This document shows, one piece after another, positions 20,525-33,711 of a stretch of DNA of 64,000 nt. Numbering within the stretch: position 1 is the stretch's first letter; each line of letters begins with the position of its first letter. The translations under genes and the position numbers were made by a program. The notes under the pieces are model-generated. The model was not told the DNA's origin. It ran no database searches and saw only the letters and a list, made by a program, of their open reading frames with translations. The DNA comes from Brasenia schreberi. Taxonomy: Eukaryota; Streptophyta; Magnoliopsida; Nymphaeales; Cabombaceae. The stretch is taken from contig JAYKKT010000073.1 of assembly GCA_036023115.1 (NCBI GenBank), forward strand, positions 11,203,001-11,267,000, read 5' to 3'.

Positions 20525-23500
20525 ATGTTTTCGAGGAGGTTTTGGAGATTGTTTCATATATGACGTTTTATTCTCCAACAATTTCATTGGAGATGTGGAG
20601 TCTTTGGCCTTTAATGATGGAAGCATTGAACGATTGGGCGATTGATTTCTTTGAGAGTATGTGCATACCAACTTATAGCATTTGGATTGGAGTCCTAAAA
20701 GTGATTTTGCATGAACACTTGAAATGATGAGAATTTTGAAGTTGGTTGAGGACGGTCTTGTACGCGATTGGCCTGGCCCTTACTCTGTGTTTGTTGTTTC
20801 TTCCTTTAGTTGGATGTAGGGTTTGTTATATACTTGTACTCTTGGCCTTGCAGAATGAAATAATTAACATCTAGTAACTGTTTCTACTTGTGTTTTTGTT
20901 TGGATCTGGACAAGTTTATACATTTATATATTTTCATTGGCATAAAATCTTATGTATATTTAGCATACGAATTATACTTGATTCTGCCAATGCTGCTCAG
21001 GGTCAACCACGGTTCTTTCCTCTTGCTGTTCTTTAGCATATACTCATAGCTCTTGAAAGAGTCTTTCATATGGTTCTTCACTTTGCATACATGTTCCTAC
21101 ATGCGAGAAGTGCTTGTCATCCTTTCAAGTTTCAAGCACTTCCCACATGCACAATTATGTTCACAAATGAGTGGATAACGTCGGTGTAACTTTAACTCTC
21201 TGTAAGTTCTTTGCTTCGTTTTTTCCAGCAGACAGTAATTAATGTGGTCATTTCAAAAGATGTACAAGATACCTGCTTATTGTCGAATATATGAAATTGA
21301 TGCTAGGAGTTCTGGTAGCTTTATAAATGTAGAAATTGTATTTGTTGGAGGTTAGGATATCTGTTATTGTCTCATACAATTGTAGGGTGGGCAGGCAATG
21401 AAAAACATTGAATGGTCTTAACATAGTCTACCTCCTTCGTTTTGAGGACATGAAAATTGAAATCAGACTTTAGGAATCAGCATCTATATTATGCGGGCTT
21501 TATATGCTTAAAGATCTCTTGATTTCCATGTTTTGGTGTATTCATATTCTATACTATATTAAGGCAAGCTTCTGATTCCTTTTAATCCTATGTTGAGTAA
21601 ACTTCATATTAAGATGAACCGTTGCACCCTTTGTCTTTGTCCTGATTGCCTTGTATTTTTTTCCCAACTTAGGCTCTAACTAATACCAATTTGTGCAGAT
21701 ATGCTTGTTCCATTAGACAATTACATTTCCCGTGGGACTGCTCATTTTCTTGCTTGCAAGGAGCCTGACTACCAGCAAAGCCTTTGGAAGACTATATCAA
21801 CAGTAAGTACTTGCAGACGGAAGCTTTCCTCTAAAACATGTGAAACGAGTATGGGTGCTGGTGCAAGGTATCGCAAGAATGTTTGTGGTTGCGAGGGTCT
21901 AGGGTACAAATATTCAAGAGACATGAGAACCTGCAAAATGATACTGTACTTTGACAAAATCTTTAGATATAAATTTTCCTTGTCAGTTCTGAACTAGGCT
22001 GAAGCACATCAATTGCATACAGTTTCTATTAAGTAAAACCAATATATTTTTTCATTGAACCCTGTTGATGTTGCTTATACACACTGTTTGAGTCATAAGG
22101 TGGATATTCATTGTCTCAGTACTACTCAATGCTTATGCGGGTACAACTGTTGTTCAGGGGCTTGTATTATAATTACCCATGTTTGTGTTGCTACTGCTAT
22201 ACATTAGTACTAGTGCAATAGCTTGTATATAAAGGAATGTTTGATCAGTTGACATAACATTATCAGTGCCTCGGAGTGAAAATGCTGTTGAGTTTGTTGC
22301 CATTCACTAATTCATGTTTCCCTCAATCCATTGTCATGTGCTCTTGGTTTATCTTCGTTCAGGTCATGTCAAACAATAATATCGATGATCAGGACATTGA
22401 GCCTGCTCCCAAGCTCATAGAGGTGATATTCCAGAACTGCAAGGCTCAGGCAGATCAGTGGGTTGAACCATATCTCCGGATTACCATTGAGAGGTTAAAG
22501 CGTACACACAGATCATACTTGAAATGTCTCTTGATGGAAGTGGTAAAGTCGTTATCTTTTTACCTTTCTCTCTGAGATGAGTGAATTACCGTGAGTTTTT
22601 CTGTGAAGTTGAATTTATATTTCTGTGAACGATTCAATTATTATAAACATTATTCACTATTTATGAGAGTTGTTGAAACTAGCATATTGGATATTTCCGA
22701 ATGGTTAATTTTGTGCAGATGAAGGTATCCATGCTTGATCTTCATATCTGTCTGGTTTCCTCATTTTTCTGCCTGTAATGATTATTTGTAAGCACTAGGC
22801 AGGCGTTGGTCCTCAATCATGGAACTAGTCAAAATGAATGGATGAATTGTCTTTGGGCTCTTTCTGCCCAATTTAGAAGAATATGCATATTTTTCCCTCT
22901 TTTTTAGATGTATTTTTAGTTTATCACATTACAATGAGTGTTTTCTTGGTTTTGTACATACCTTCAGCGGGTGATTCTTTATTCTTGCTGTGACCTTGTT
23001 TTGGCAATATAAGAGCAATATAATTTTCCCTTTTATTCGATGTTCAGATTTAGTTAATGATTATTTGACCACTCTATTTGCTCTGTTTATGTGATATACA
23101 TTATTACCAGCTACCTTTAGATGTAACACACTCTGTGGATAAATCTTCTTGTGAGATTATGTGACTCAATTTTTTTAAATGTATGTATTGTTTACTCTGT
23201 TTTGTGAACATTGCTTGTCTGAAAAACTGAAGCAGCAAATGAGAAGCGAGGACTGATGAATCACAACTAAAAAAATGAATTGAATGGGAAATAATATAGA
23301 AGTTGAGCATGAAGCTAGAATTCAATGGATGAAAGAACAAAATACGCATTAAATCAGAGGTTGAAAAAACAAACAAACCTAATTTAAAACGTGATCAGAG
23401 GAAAATTAGATGCATAACATGTTAATTAATCAAAACATGTTATCTATTTCATTCTTAGTGTGTGATTTAAAATGCTATGATCTTAAAATTGTAAAACCTC

Positions 23501-26500
23501 GAGAGTCAAGAGTGTACAGAAGAAAAAAAATCCATTAAATTTATATTGGTAAGGAGCATAATTGAACATGAAAGACATATTTTGGAAGAGAAAAAATGAC
23601 AAAAGGATTCGAGAAGCATACGAGAACTGCATAGAAAAGGCGGTTCCTATAATGTTTTGGAAGCAAAAGTGTTCAGTCGGTTTTCACCTATACTAGTAAT
23701 CACTGGTAATCCTGCACTGCTCAAGATTCCTCGTGGATCAGTTGTCATCGATGATAGACTTACTGCATGACCTGTAAAATGGCCCTTCAGTGAGGCCGTT
23801 TTGTTATGGAAATGCAAGTCTTCACTTGAGCAAAGGTATAATATAGCATGCTTGTCAAAAGGGTGTAACTTGCGCATGTTTCTCAAGCATATCCATCATT
23901 TCTTTGTGAAAGCAACAATGCGCTATTTCAGTTTTTGAAACGTGAGATATATGGTGGAGGATATTTAATAAGCCTCTGCATGCATGTCTTCGCAGGTTGC
24001 TAATGCCCTCTACTACAATTCGGCTCTGACACTTGCCATATTACAAAAACTTGGGGTTGCCATTGATGTATTTGGTCTCTGGTTGCAGATGCTGCAACAA
24101 GTTAAAAAGAGTGGTGCACCTGTAAATTTTAAGAGGTCCATTTAAAACTTCCCACCAGGGTTGCCATAGTATGTGTTTTGAAAAGTATACCTGCTAATTT
24201 CAATTCTGTTGATCAATAACAGGGAACATGATAAGAAGGTTTGTTGCTTGGGATTAACATCAATGCTTTCCCTTCCCCCGGGTCATTTACCAGCTGATTT
24301 TGTTGGACGTGTGTTCAGAGCAACCCTTGATTTGCTTGTTGCTTACAAGGATCAGGTTGCAGGTGATGCATCATTTTCCGGATTGATGATTACATCACTT
24401 GTGATGCCCTTTTATGTTATTGTAAAGAAATAAAATGTCTTATTATCTTTTTGATACATTATTTTTTTGTTTGCATTGTACTTGTTATCATCTTTGGGTT
24501 TTCCATAATTTTGGTACAACAGCTTCAAAAGAAGAAGAAGAAGAAGCTGATGATATGGATGGTTTTAAGACAGAAGAAGATGAGGATGATGATGGATCTG
24601 ATGGAGAAATGGGTGATGAGGCAGAGGATGATGGTGATGCGGACAGTCTTCGCCTTCAGAAGTTAGTTAGTCAGGTTGGAGATATTTAAGTAGAAAGTTT
24701 TACTTCCATGAAAGCATTGTTTTGTGCTGGATATGCCAACTCTTACAAAACTTTGCCAAACTTTGCTCTCCATTTGGCATAATTTATGTTGCACGGAGAT
24801 ATCCTGCGATGAGCATTTCCCATTTTGGACACAACACTGAAACAGAAAATGACGCCAAAATGTTTTGACGAGGTTTCAGTTGAGCAAAAGACTTCACAAA
24901 TAAAACGGTGCTCATATGCATGCAAATCTCTCGCAGCTTGGTTGGTTAGACTGCCAGCTTCATGCACAAGAGTTCTCTATTTTGAATATCAGCTTGCATG
25001 CTAATATTTTTATCATTTATTTTCCATTTCTTATATATATATATATTGTTAGAATGTCTTGTAGCAATGTCGTGCCATGCTGTGTCCATGTAATGTACTA
25101 CATGTTTCTTTTTTCTTATAGATTGTATTCAGGTCAGCACGTCTTTTTTGTGACTTTACATTTTTACTTTTCTGTTATTGAGAATAGGAAGGCCAACCTA
25201 GCTGTCGGGGTCTTGTGCTGGCATCTTTCTCCCCCTTATTCACTGCTAAATAAGTGAGCTAATACCTTGTAAAGTATGCTGTAATCAGCAGATACTGAGT
25301 GAATGAATTCAAGCATTTTTAGTCAGTATTGGTATTAACTGATTTAAGGCAGTCTTGCCTTTATAAACTCTCAAGATTTGGGTGTTGATTTTAACGATTC
25401 TCAAGAAGGCTAAGTTACGAGTGTTAGTGGGTAATTTATTCAAAGCACTGTGGAGAAAAATTACTATAAATACATACATTCATTTCCCCATTTCACAATA
25501 TCTTGAGATTTGCTGTTTCTCGTATCCCATTTCTGTTTGTGTTTCTGTGCAGAATAGGGTAGAATAGGGGTGCGTAGCATTTCTTTTGTTTGTTTTTGCA
25601 GCTCCCTTGCTTTTAAGGACAGACAAAAAGGTTTCATTTTTCCAAAAACCATCATTTAATAAAGCAGTAATGTTTTGTGGCTGTACATCAAATTCAGGCA
25701 AAGGGTGCACGTCCACTTGATGATGATGATGACTCAGATGATGATTTTAGTGATGATGAAGAATTTCAATCTCCAATAGATGACATTGATCCCTTCGTCT
25801 TTTTCGCAGACACTGTCAAAGGTAAAATCTTGGTATCATGGTCAAAACCAAATAGGCACTTTTTGTTTGGTAAATCTGCAAGGACTATAATTGAAATTCG
25901 TTCTAGCTGACCGTGTCAATGATTTTTGAAGCCCTTATCTGTGAGCTGTCTCTAACTTTTAGGGTTTTTTCAGCGTGATGCTGTATTTATTCAAATTAAA
26001 CTCTGTAGTTCTTCAGAACTACAACAACAACAACAACTAAGCCTTTTACCTTACTAGATGGGGTCGGCTACATGGATTCTTTATTTTCAGAAAGCCTTAT
26101 CATGTGCCATGCTAGCAGTTAACTCAATATAAGTTAGATCATTCTTTATTGTTTCTTTCCAATACTTTTGTGGTTGTCCTTTTCCTCTTTCAACATTTTC
26201 ACAATCTAGATTTTCATATCTTCTTATGAGAGCATCCTTTGGTTGTCTTTCTATATGTCTAAACCATCTTAAACGATTTTCTCTCATTTTATCCTCTATT
26301 GGTGGTACTCCCAATTTGTTTCTATTAATCTCATTATGTATGTAATTCTTCGGAACTAGGCAGTTTAATTTGCATGGTCATGGACTGCTGCTTAAAAGAC
26401 TATATGATCTAGCATGCAATGCAACTGAAAGGTTTGAAATGATTTTTTGTCATAATATTATTCCTTTTACTTAACTCCGCCCATGTAAGGGATCAACTCT

Positions 26501-27138
26501 TGCATGGCTGGTCCCAAGCCCAGATAAAGGAGGAGGGTTGCGTTAGGCTTCCGACAGTCATCATAAAACTTTGTCGGATTTATCTACCATAGATTATAGT
26601 GGAAACCAAAAATCATGTAACCAACTCTATTTAGTATAGGAAAATGCTTAGTTGTTGTTGTACTATTCCTTTTACTCCATTTAAGTTGCTGAAAGGTGTT
26701 TAATTTGTCTGGTGTTTGCATTTTACGTGGAGTGGTAGGGGATTTTATACAGGTCCAAAGCCTCGCTAGAGTAGGGTTGAGCTAGTCAAAAGTACTTGTT
26801 TTATATATATATGTATATATGTATATATTTCTTTATAAGCTGGTCTTTGCTAGTGCGTGCTTGAACTATCATTTCTTTCAGCCATCCTTTTCCGGAAAGC
26901 AGATTTAACTTTTGCTTCAGTATCATTTAAGAATCGGATGTCCTTCAAGATTGGCACTGTCTACTAGCACAGGGAGGAACCAGTTTTCTACATATAGGCT
27001 ACCCATTTCTTCATGCCCATCTCCTTGGTTTTTTTTGGGAGCATGAGGGAAAAAAATATAAAGGATGCTCTTATTACACTCATGCCTCCAAAAAGCAAAG
27101 GGTGGGCATGAGCATGTAGTGTCAAGATGTGTGAGACC

Positions 27139-27189
<51 letters not shown>

Positions 27190-27486
27190 TATATGCATGC
27201 ATGCATATATGTATGTACATAATGTATATAGAGACACTTCTAATGAAGAGGTGTGCCCCATGTGCACTCTCCCAAAATCTTCCGTTGCCTGCTTATTGAG
27301 TTAACTTATGAATCACTTCTGCTAAATGTGACAGGGATGTCGTCATCAGACCCAGTTGGGTTTCATAGTCTGATGCAGTCACTAGACTTCCAGTATCAGG
27401 CTCGTGCCAGTGGTATTGCACAGCATGCAGAACATAGGAGAGTAGAAATTGAGAAGGAGAAATTGGAGAAAGCAAACGGATCATGA
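20525..27486 (+). CDS. SAD2: intact 3' block of the SAD2-like gene (373 codons)
   Basis: Exons: 20525-20656, 21699-21802, 22363-22542, 23996-24135, 24223-24362, 24523-24674, 25698-25821 and 27335-27486 (TGA 27484-27486). Phases agree throughout. Key text: [92 protein letters not shown], two acidic stretches (24523-24674 and [20 protein letters not shown] in 25698-25821), and the basic end [16 protein letters not shown]. Acidic C-terminal segments are typical of IPO7/8-like importins. No start codon context suggests separate translation. Confidence 0.85.
26022..26341 (-). mobile_element. RTE-type LINE 3' end in the last importin intron
   Basis: 320 bp. The minus strand ends in the AGCCGACCCCATCTAGTAAG ... 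GTTGTTGTTGTTGT tail, with [20 protein letters not shown] coding text upstream. A 17-bp target-site duplication flanks it: gtagttcttcagaacta (26005-26021) and gtaattcttcggaacta (26342-26358), 15 of 17 identical. Confidence 0.9.
26472..26663 (+). mobile_element. 192-bp internally deleted LINE derivative
   Basis: The first ~115 bp (CGCCCATGTAAGGGATCA ... GGAGGAGGGTTGCGTTAGGC) match the 5' terminus of the long LINE copy (reverse complement of 36850-36966). The last ~70 bp match the family 3' end, through TAGTATAGGAAAATGCTTAG to GTTGTTGTTG. All endonuclease and reverse transcriptase sequence between is gone. A perfect 13-bp target-site duplication tattccttttact brackets it (26459-26471 and 26664-26676). 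Confidence 0.85.
27138..27187. repeat. (CT)n(AT)n microsatellite
   Basis: About 16 bp of CT then about 34 bp of AT, within the last importin intron. Confidence 0.9.
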
Positions 27487-28210
27487 TGTGCTTACATCTA
27501 CGAAGTTATGTTACTTGCCCTTGCACTGGTCCGATTGTTTCTGGTAGAGAAATGTCGAGTCAGATGTCCCATAATAATAGATTTTCTGTCCTGGTTAGCC
27601 CGTCATGGTGGGTTCAAGCTATAGGACCCACGTGATTCAGGTATCCCATGGGTTTAGTCTCTTTCACTGGACAGTTGTCTGAAAAAATTAATAGGGATAC
27701 AGGAGTGGAGAACAGGGTGTCTCTGTGGTGGTTGCGGTATCGGTTGAATGGATATCCGCCTTGAAATGCTCTCAGGTTGAGAGCATGGATTTTGTTCAGG
27801 GAGCTGGTTTGCTCTCTCTCTCTCTCCCTCTGCTGTTTTAAAGATTTTCGTGTGCTGGTTATTGGGCCAATTGGTTGCCGTACTATTTAAGAAAATGCTG
27901 TCGCCTGTGTGACTGCAACAGTGGTGAATTTGTATGAGGTATTGATGGTAATGAGCGAGAATGGTCCTTCGGAGTGTATTCTGTATTTTTTCCCCCTTCT
28001 CAGTGTGGGAGAGGTGGTATACATTTTATAGAGATGTTGGTCATGAGGGGAGGATTTCAGGCTATTTATTTTTCTGACTTCTATTAAATCATTATTTGTA
28101 TTCTTTCACAAGGAATATGAGGTTTCCATGTTCACCCCATGTTGCTTTTGTTCTTTCTGGTCCTCTCGTTACAGTTTGCAATGCATTTGAATTTGTGTGA
28201 ATAAATATAA
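27487..28210 (+). other. probable 3' UTR of the SAD2-like gene
   Basis: Starts right after the stop codon. AATAAA at 28200-28205 is the clearest canonical poly(A) signal, which would make a long UTR of about 0.7 kb; the real site may be nearer. A (CT)n run lies near 27812-27828. Confidence 0.4.
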
Positions 28211-28639
28211 ATACTCCCTTCTCCAGTGTAAGTTTTAGAAAAGGGTCTCCTACTTTATGCCTCCTTTGTTTCAAGCAGTTCCTGGTTTTCCTTTTGAGAG
28301 ATGCTTGGATCAAGCAGACGGTATCATATAAACTTTGGGCATTGAGCTCTTGACGTACTATTGGTGAGCCAACCCTCTCCAGCCGGTGAGATATGCCCCC
28401 TTTCAGGTTTCGACCTCTCACCCGTCTTGATTCTTTCTAATGTATGTGGACCTTTCCTGGTGATAATTCGGATGTTGGTCTTGAGTGGGTGAAATCTCGA
28501 TCATCATTTGCCTTTTCCAATTCCTGGCTGATGTTTCTGCTGCTGGACCTCTGTGATGATTATACTGTATGGGCTGGTGCTGAGATCTATGTAGAAATTT
28601 ATGCCAAGGGCAAACGTAATAGTTTGGATGGTCGAAAGG
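28211..28639. other. intergenic; possible decayed SINE at 28345-28425
   Basis: CAGGTTTCGACCTC (28404-28417) resembles a pol III box B with weak tRNA-like text before it. No gene is supported. Confidence 0.25.
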
Positions 28640-30437
28640 TGAAAGCACGAGATGAACATTTAATTACTTATAAGAGTGGCTTATCACAAACACAAATTGA
28701 TTACTTTATTTGTAGAAAAAAGATAGATTGTGTTTTAAAGATTGTAAGGTGATTCCAGGAGAAAGCTTAACCACCCAACATCGACTTTTAGTAATGGATT
28801 TAAAAATAAAGAAATAGACAAAGAAGAAAAGAGTGCATTGAGTTATTCGGATTAAATGGTGGAACTTCAAAAGCGAGAAAAAAGATATATTTAGACAAAA
28901 TCCTTAAGGAGATGCTTGGAATTATGTTAGTACACTTTGTTATAGGTGGAACAATATGGTTATACATATTAGGAAAGTGGCAAAAGATGTGTTAGGTGAA
29001 TTTAAGGGAGGTGTAGCACAAAACAAGCTTTGTGGTGGGGTAAAGTAGTGAAAAATAAAACCAAGGTAAAGAGGGCATGTTACAAATTACATTGTGAAAC
29101 TTTAGAGGCTTATAAGAAAGAAAAGAAGGAAGCGAAAAAGGCCGTCAGTGAAGAAAAAGTTAAAATTTGGGAGGATTTATATAAAAAATTTAACTCAAAA
29201 GAGGGTGAAAGAGATATTTTTAGGATAGCTAGGGTTAGAGATAAGAAAACTAAAAATCTTAATTCTTAGATGTATGAAAGATGAGGATGAAAAAATTCTA
29301 GCAATAAATGATGATATAAGAAATAGATGAAAAAACTATTTTTATAAGCTTTTTAATGAAAATAAAGATGTTAGTATTAACTTATGAGAGTTAGCCAAAT
29401 AAAAAAAATATATAAACCACAATTTCTACCGACGTATTCAAAAGAATGAAGTCAAAGAAGCTATTAAACATATGAAGGGTGGTAAATTGGTAGGACCAAA
29501 CAATATTCCTATAGAAGTTTGGAAAATACCAGGAGAAATAAGAGTCACTTCGCTCACAAGACTATTTAATGAAATATGAAGAAACCAAAAGATGCTTGAG
29601 GAATGAAGAGCGAGTACACTTATACCCATATATAAGAACAAGGGAGACATTTAGAATTGTGCGAATTATCGAGGTATCAAGTTAATGAGCCATACTATGA
29701 AATTGTGAGAAAGAAGACAAGTATCAAGTATAACAAAGAACCAATTTGGATGCATGTAAGGTAGATATACTATTGAAACGATTCACCTTTTGAGACGTCT
29801 TATGAAATATTTTAGAGAAAAAAAAAGACATGCACGTGATATTTATTGATTTAGAAAAAGCTTACGATAGAGTATCGATGGATGTTGTTCAGAGAGGAAA
29901 AAAGAGGTATCCCATTGACATACATTAACCTTATAAGAGACATGTACGATGGCGCAAAAACATATGTGAGGACTCTTGAAGGAATGACAAACTTCTTTGA
30001 AGTTAATATTGGGTTATATCAAGGATCAACTTTAAGTCCATACATATTTATAATGGTGATTGATGAGTTAACAAAACATATTCAAGATGAAATACCTTGT
30101 TGTATGTTATTTGCAGATGACATTGTGTTAGTAAAGGAGTCTAAGGAAAAAGTTAATAGAAAATTGAAACTATAGAGAGAAACATTAGAAAGCAAAGGTC
30201 TCTGACTTAGTAGAACAAAGACAGAATATATGAAATGTAAGTTTGATAATTTGGTTACTTCAGAGGACATATAAATTAAAATTGGCACACATTGCATTCC
30301 CCCAAAAGAAAGTTTTAAATACTTAGGGTCAATTTTTAAGAGTGACGAAAGAATTGATGGAGATGTTACGCATAAAATTAATACTGATTCGTTAAAATGA
30401 AGAGGAGCATCAAGTATTCTTTGTGATAAGAAGATAC
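28640..30437 (+). mobile_element. RTE-type LINE, truncated at both ends
   Basis: About 1.8 kb, starting in the endonuclease C-terminal region (DEHLITYKSG...QIDYFICRKK) and running through reverse transcriptase: GIPLTYINLIRDMYDGAKTY, GLYQGSTLSPYIFIMVIDEL, MLFADDIVLVKESKEK. It is close in sequence to the 33712-36966 copy but riddled with stops. It ends at TGATAAGAAGATACC, roughly 0.7 kb short of the family 3' end, which is unusual since LINEs normally lose the 5' side. No target-site duplication found. Confidence 0.9.
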
Positions 30438-32575
30438 CCTAATAGGCCGGTTCGGTTAGTTCTGCGGTAACTGGAGCGGACGTGTCTGAATACATATTTT
30501 GGTTTTGTCTGCCAACCTGGTTTCAAGTTTTGGGCTAACCGGAACGGACATGTCTAAATACATATTTTGATTTTGTCACACACAATACAAGACGTCCACT
30601 AAACAATATACGCTTGCTTCACCATAGAATAGATAAACCTAGTTCCCGTTCTTTTCCTGGTGCACTCGCTTTGTATTAAACACAGGAGGAAGGACACGAT
30701 GGAAAGGAAGCTGCCCCAGACTCTGTCCATGTGGAACATTGAAGGAAATGATAACTGATTTCTCCTTATTGATCTTCATACCCGAGCTTGTTCAAAAGAA
30801 GTGATTGTTTGCTTGAATTGGAATAGAATCATTGTGATCACGCAAGAAGATTAAAGCTTCATCATATGAAAGGTAGAGGAGACGAAACAAAATTTTTGAA
30901 GTTGTGCCAAAAGAATTGCCTCAGTTCTATGTGCATGGTCCAACATGTGGGAGAGATGCTTCATGATGACAAGGAAAACACAAAGGGATAGGAGATCTCC
31001 TCGCCAAAGGACTCACCCTTCAAGAGGAGGCTGAAGCCCAACACAACCACACATGATGGACCTTCAAAGCAGCAGCAGCAATGGCGCTATAGCATCCTGC
31101 CGTTGAGCTAATGCTATTCAAAGCAACGCGGAGTTTGCCCTATAAACTCCATATAACAATAGAGATCCAGAGTCCGAATCTACAATAATTGTTATTAATT
31201 GATCAGCAACCTAACCTACGGCAACATTCTGTTTTATTTTTGTTCTTATCCCTCAGCAGAATGGAATGTTGATGTCCCACTAATAGATGCTTTAAGGGTG
31301 TCTTCATTAATCGATTTTGAGTTGACAATGAAACGACTGACCTTTCGAGTCGTTCCCACTGTTGTTCATCCATCGTCTTTAAGAGTCCCTCCGAGTTCTC
31401 TGTCATTTATGTGGATTGTTCTCTTAGGATATAGATCACTTGTGTGAGAAGTAGAGGAGCAAATACAACAAATCTGGTATAGTTCTCATAAATGATATAG
31501 CAATCACTTCACCTTCTTCGTTACATATCTCAACTTCCGTCAGGAGAGATAAGTGGAATTTCCGCCTTGATGGGGGCAAAAGAAGATTGGAAATTATCTC
31601 GTGTTTAAACATCAACATTTCATCTAAATTTTTCGTGCGAAGCCCTTGGGTTCAGTTCATGTGCTCCACCTCTTTTTTCACCGAAGTTTTTAACTCAAAT
31701 TGAACTGTGGAGTCCCACTTTCATGCAACGACGAGTTTCGTACTTGATACACAACGAAACTTGAAATTGTGAGTACCAAAAATCAAAGTCTAGTTCTCCT
31801 AAAACCATGAATCAAACACTCCTTGAGAGTCCCATCTTCATAATTGGTAAGCTATTCGTGGTTTCTAATGGCTGTCAATAAAACAAACTAACTAGCTATC
31901 ATTCAATAGTTGAACCTATAGGTTATTTTACGGACTCAAATGCATATTTGGTATCCTTGCTAGAAACACAGAACGAAGCAAGTTTTGCTGGCAGAAAGAA
32001 CAATAGCTCACCTGGCTAGCCTGTCGTTTCACGCGTAAAGTGCCATGAGTTCCATACTTGAGGCATGAATCTGGCTTCGGATCCAAACATGAACTTAATT
32101 TACCCTGGTATTTGAAGGAACCGGAATTCAGTTTCCACAACAAATTGAAAATCTCAATCTGCACCAATTGCAAACCCTTTGAGGGGATGCCTTTCGTCAA
32201 GATGGTAGAATCGGAATCCAGATTCCACCATGGACTTGCTTCTGCTGCTATTGGTGGGAAAGGGAATCCAGTTCCACCTCAATTCGTGGAATCCAAGCAC
32301 AGAAAATTCCATAGGAAAATCACGTTTTGATGGAATCTGAAGCACCAATTCCTCCACATATCAAAACTCAAGGTTTGGAGTTGCAGTGCATACGTGTGAG
32401 GTGGACACGGGTGAAGATGCTGCTCTTTTACGTTGCATGTGGGTCCATCACAAGTGGATGCCGTCTTAATGACTCCTTTTTGGGGCTGGATTTGGTTGGA
32501 GAGACCTAGCCGGCCTTGATTGCACATATGCTCGCCTAGTTGTCTTTCCTTTCAGTGGAAATTGGCTGGCATACA
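30438..32575. other. intergenic, no gene recognised
   Basis: Contains a pair of ~38-bp direct repeats (ACATATTTTGGTTTTGTC near 30492 and ACATATTTTGATTTTGTC near 30559), a tRNA-like fragment TTAGCTCAACGGCAGGATGC on the minus strand near 31092-31115, and GGAATCCAG.TTCCA words around 32120-32330. Open frames such as 32058-32330 have no recognisable family. Confidence 0.35.
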
Positions 32576-32576
<1 letters not shown>

Positions 32577-32669
<93 letters not shown>

Positions 32670-32670
32670 C
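32577..32670. repeat. (TA)n(TG)n(CG)n microsatellite
   Basis: About 58 bp of TA, 28 bp of TG, then a short GC-alternating end. All alternating purine-pyrimidine. Confidence 0.95.
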
Positions 32671-33104
32671 GTTCGCTGGTGGGCGCCATCACACTTTTGA
32701 CTGCCATTCGTGAAAAAGTGGGTAGGGTGGTTGAAGTGACCAAAAGGCGGGACAGAGACGAAGTGTGTACCGTGTGCATTTCATTTATTAGACTATATAG
32801 AGAGAGATACGTGGGAAAAAAGTAAACAGTGCTCGTACTTTAAAAAGTATAAAAGTAAGTAAATTATTTTTCTTACGAAAGTCGAGAATTTATAATAAGT
32901 ACTCCGAAAGTCCTTACAATGATATATATTTTAGAAGATAAACGTTTGAGATATAAATTTAAAAGTAAAATATATACATATAAATCAAATATACTTAAAA
33001 AATATACATTTTATTTTTTAACCTCAAAACTCAATCATCAATCTTTCAACATAGATTATTGAAATTTGTTTGAATATATTAGCACCCAAGTATAGGTGTT
33101 TGTT
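32671..33104. other. intergenic, no gene seen
   Basis: Very AT-rich; no coding or repeat signature beyond A/T runs. Confidence 0.4.
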
Positions 33105-33212
33105 ACACTAAGATAACCAACCCTAACACACTTACTTCCTGGAAATCAAACCCGCCACCTGCAAGTGGGTATATATAAGGAGAGTCCTATCAGTGAGCTA
33201 AGCCTATGGATA
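33105..33212 (-). mobile_element. tRNA-derived SINE copy
   Basis: Minus strand: GGCTTAGCTCACTGATAGGA (box A), then GCAGGTGGCGGGTTTGATTT CC (box B) about 45 nt on, followed by a T/A-rich tail. Good pol III box order. Confidence 0.55.
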
Positions 33213-33676
<464 letters not shown>

Positions 33677-33711
33677 TAGTCCATGCATATATCCATCAAT
33701 GCTTAAACAAG

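Larger units (their letters stand above)
13221..27486 (+). pseudogene. SAD2: importin-beta family nuclear transport receptor (SAD2/IPO7-8 type), disrupted
   Basis: Intact members are nuclear import receptors of about 1,030-1,040 residues that bind Ran-GTP with their N-terminus; SAD2 in Arabidopsis affects ABA signalling and miRNA activity. Opening residues [20 protein letters not shown] and ending [18 protein letters not shown] are family hallmarks. Nineteen coding segments with consistent GT-AG borders and phases are visible, so this is not a retro-copy. The 5' 363 codons and the 3' 373 codons are open. Between them lie an in-frame TGA (18174), a loss of roughly 90 codons, a one-base gain (19032), a TAG (19066), a one-base loss (~19218), a dead end at 19410 and loss of about 80 more codons. 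Introns hold LINE copies at 16980-17908, 26022-26341 and 26472-26663. A 363-residue N-terminal product could still be made. Confidence 0.85.

Noticed and set aside
32058..32330. 90-codon plus-strand frame
   Set aside because: Built on repeated GGAATCCAG.TTCCA words; no family resemblance.
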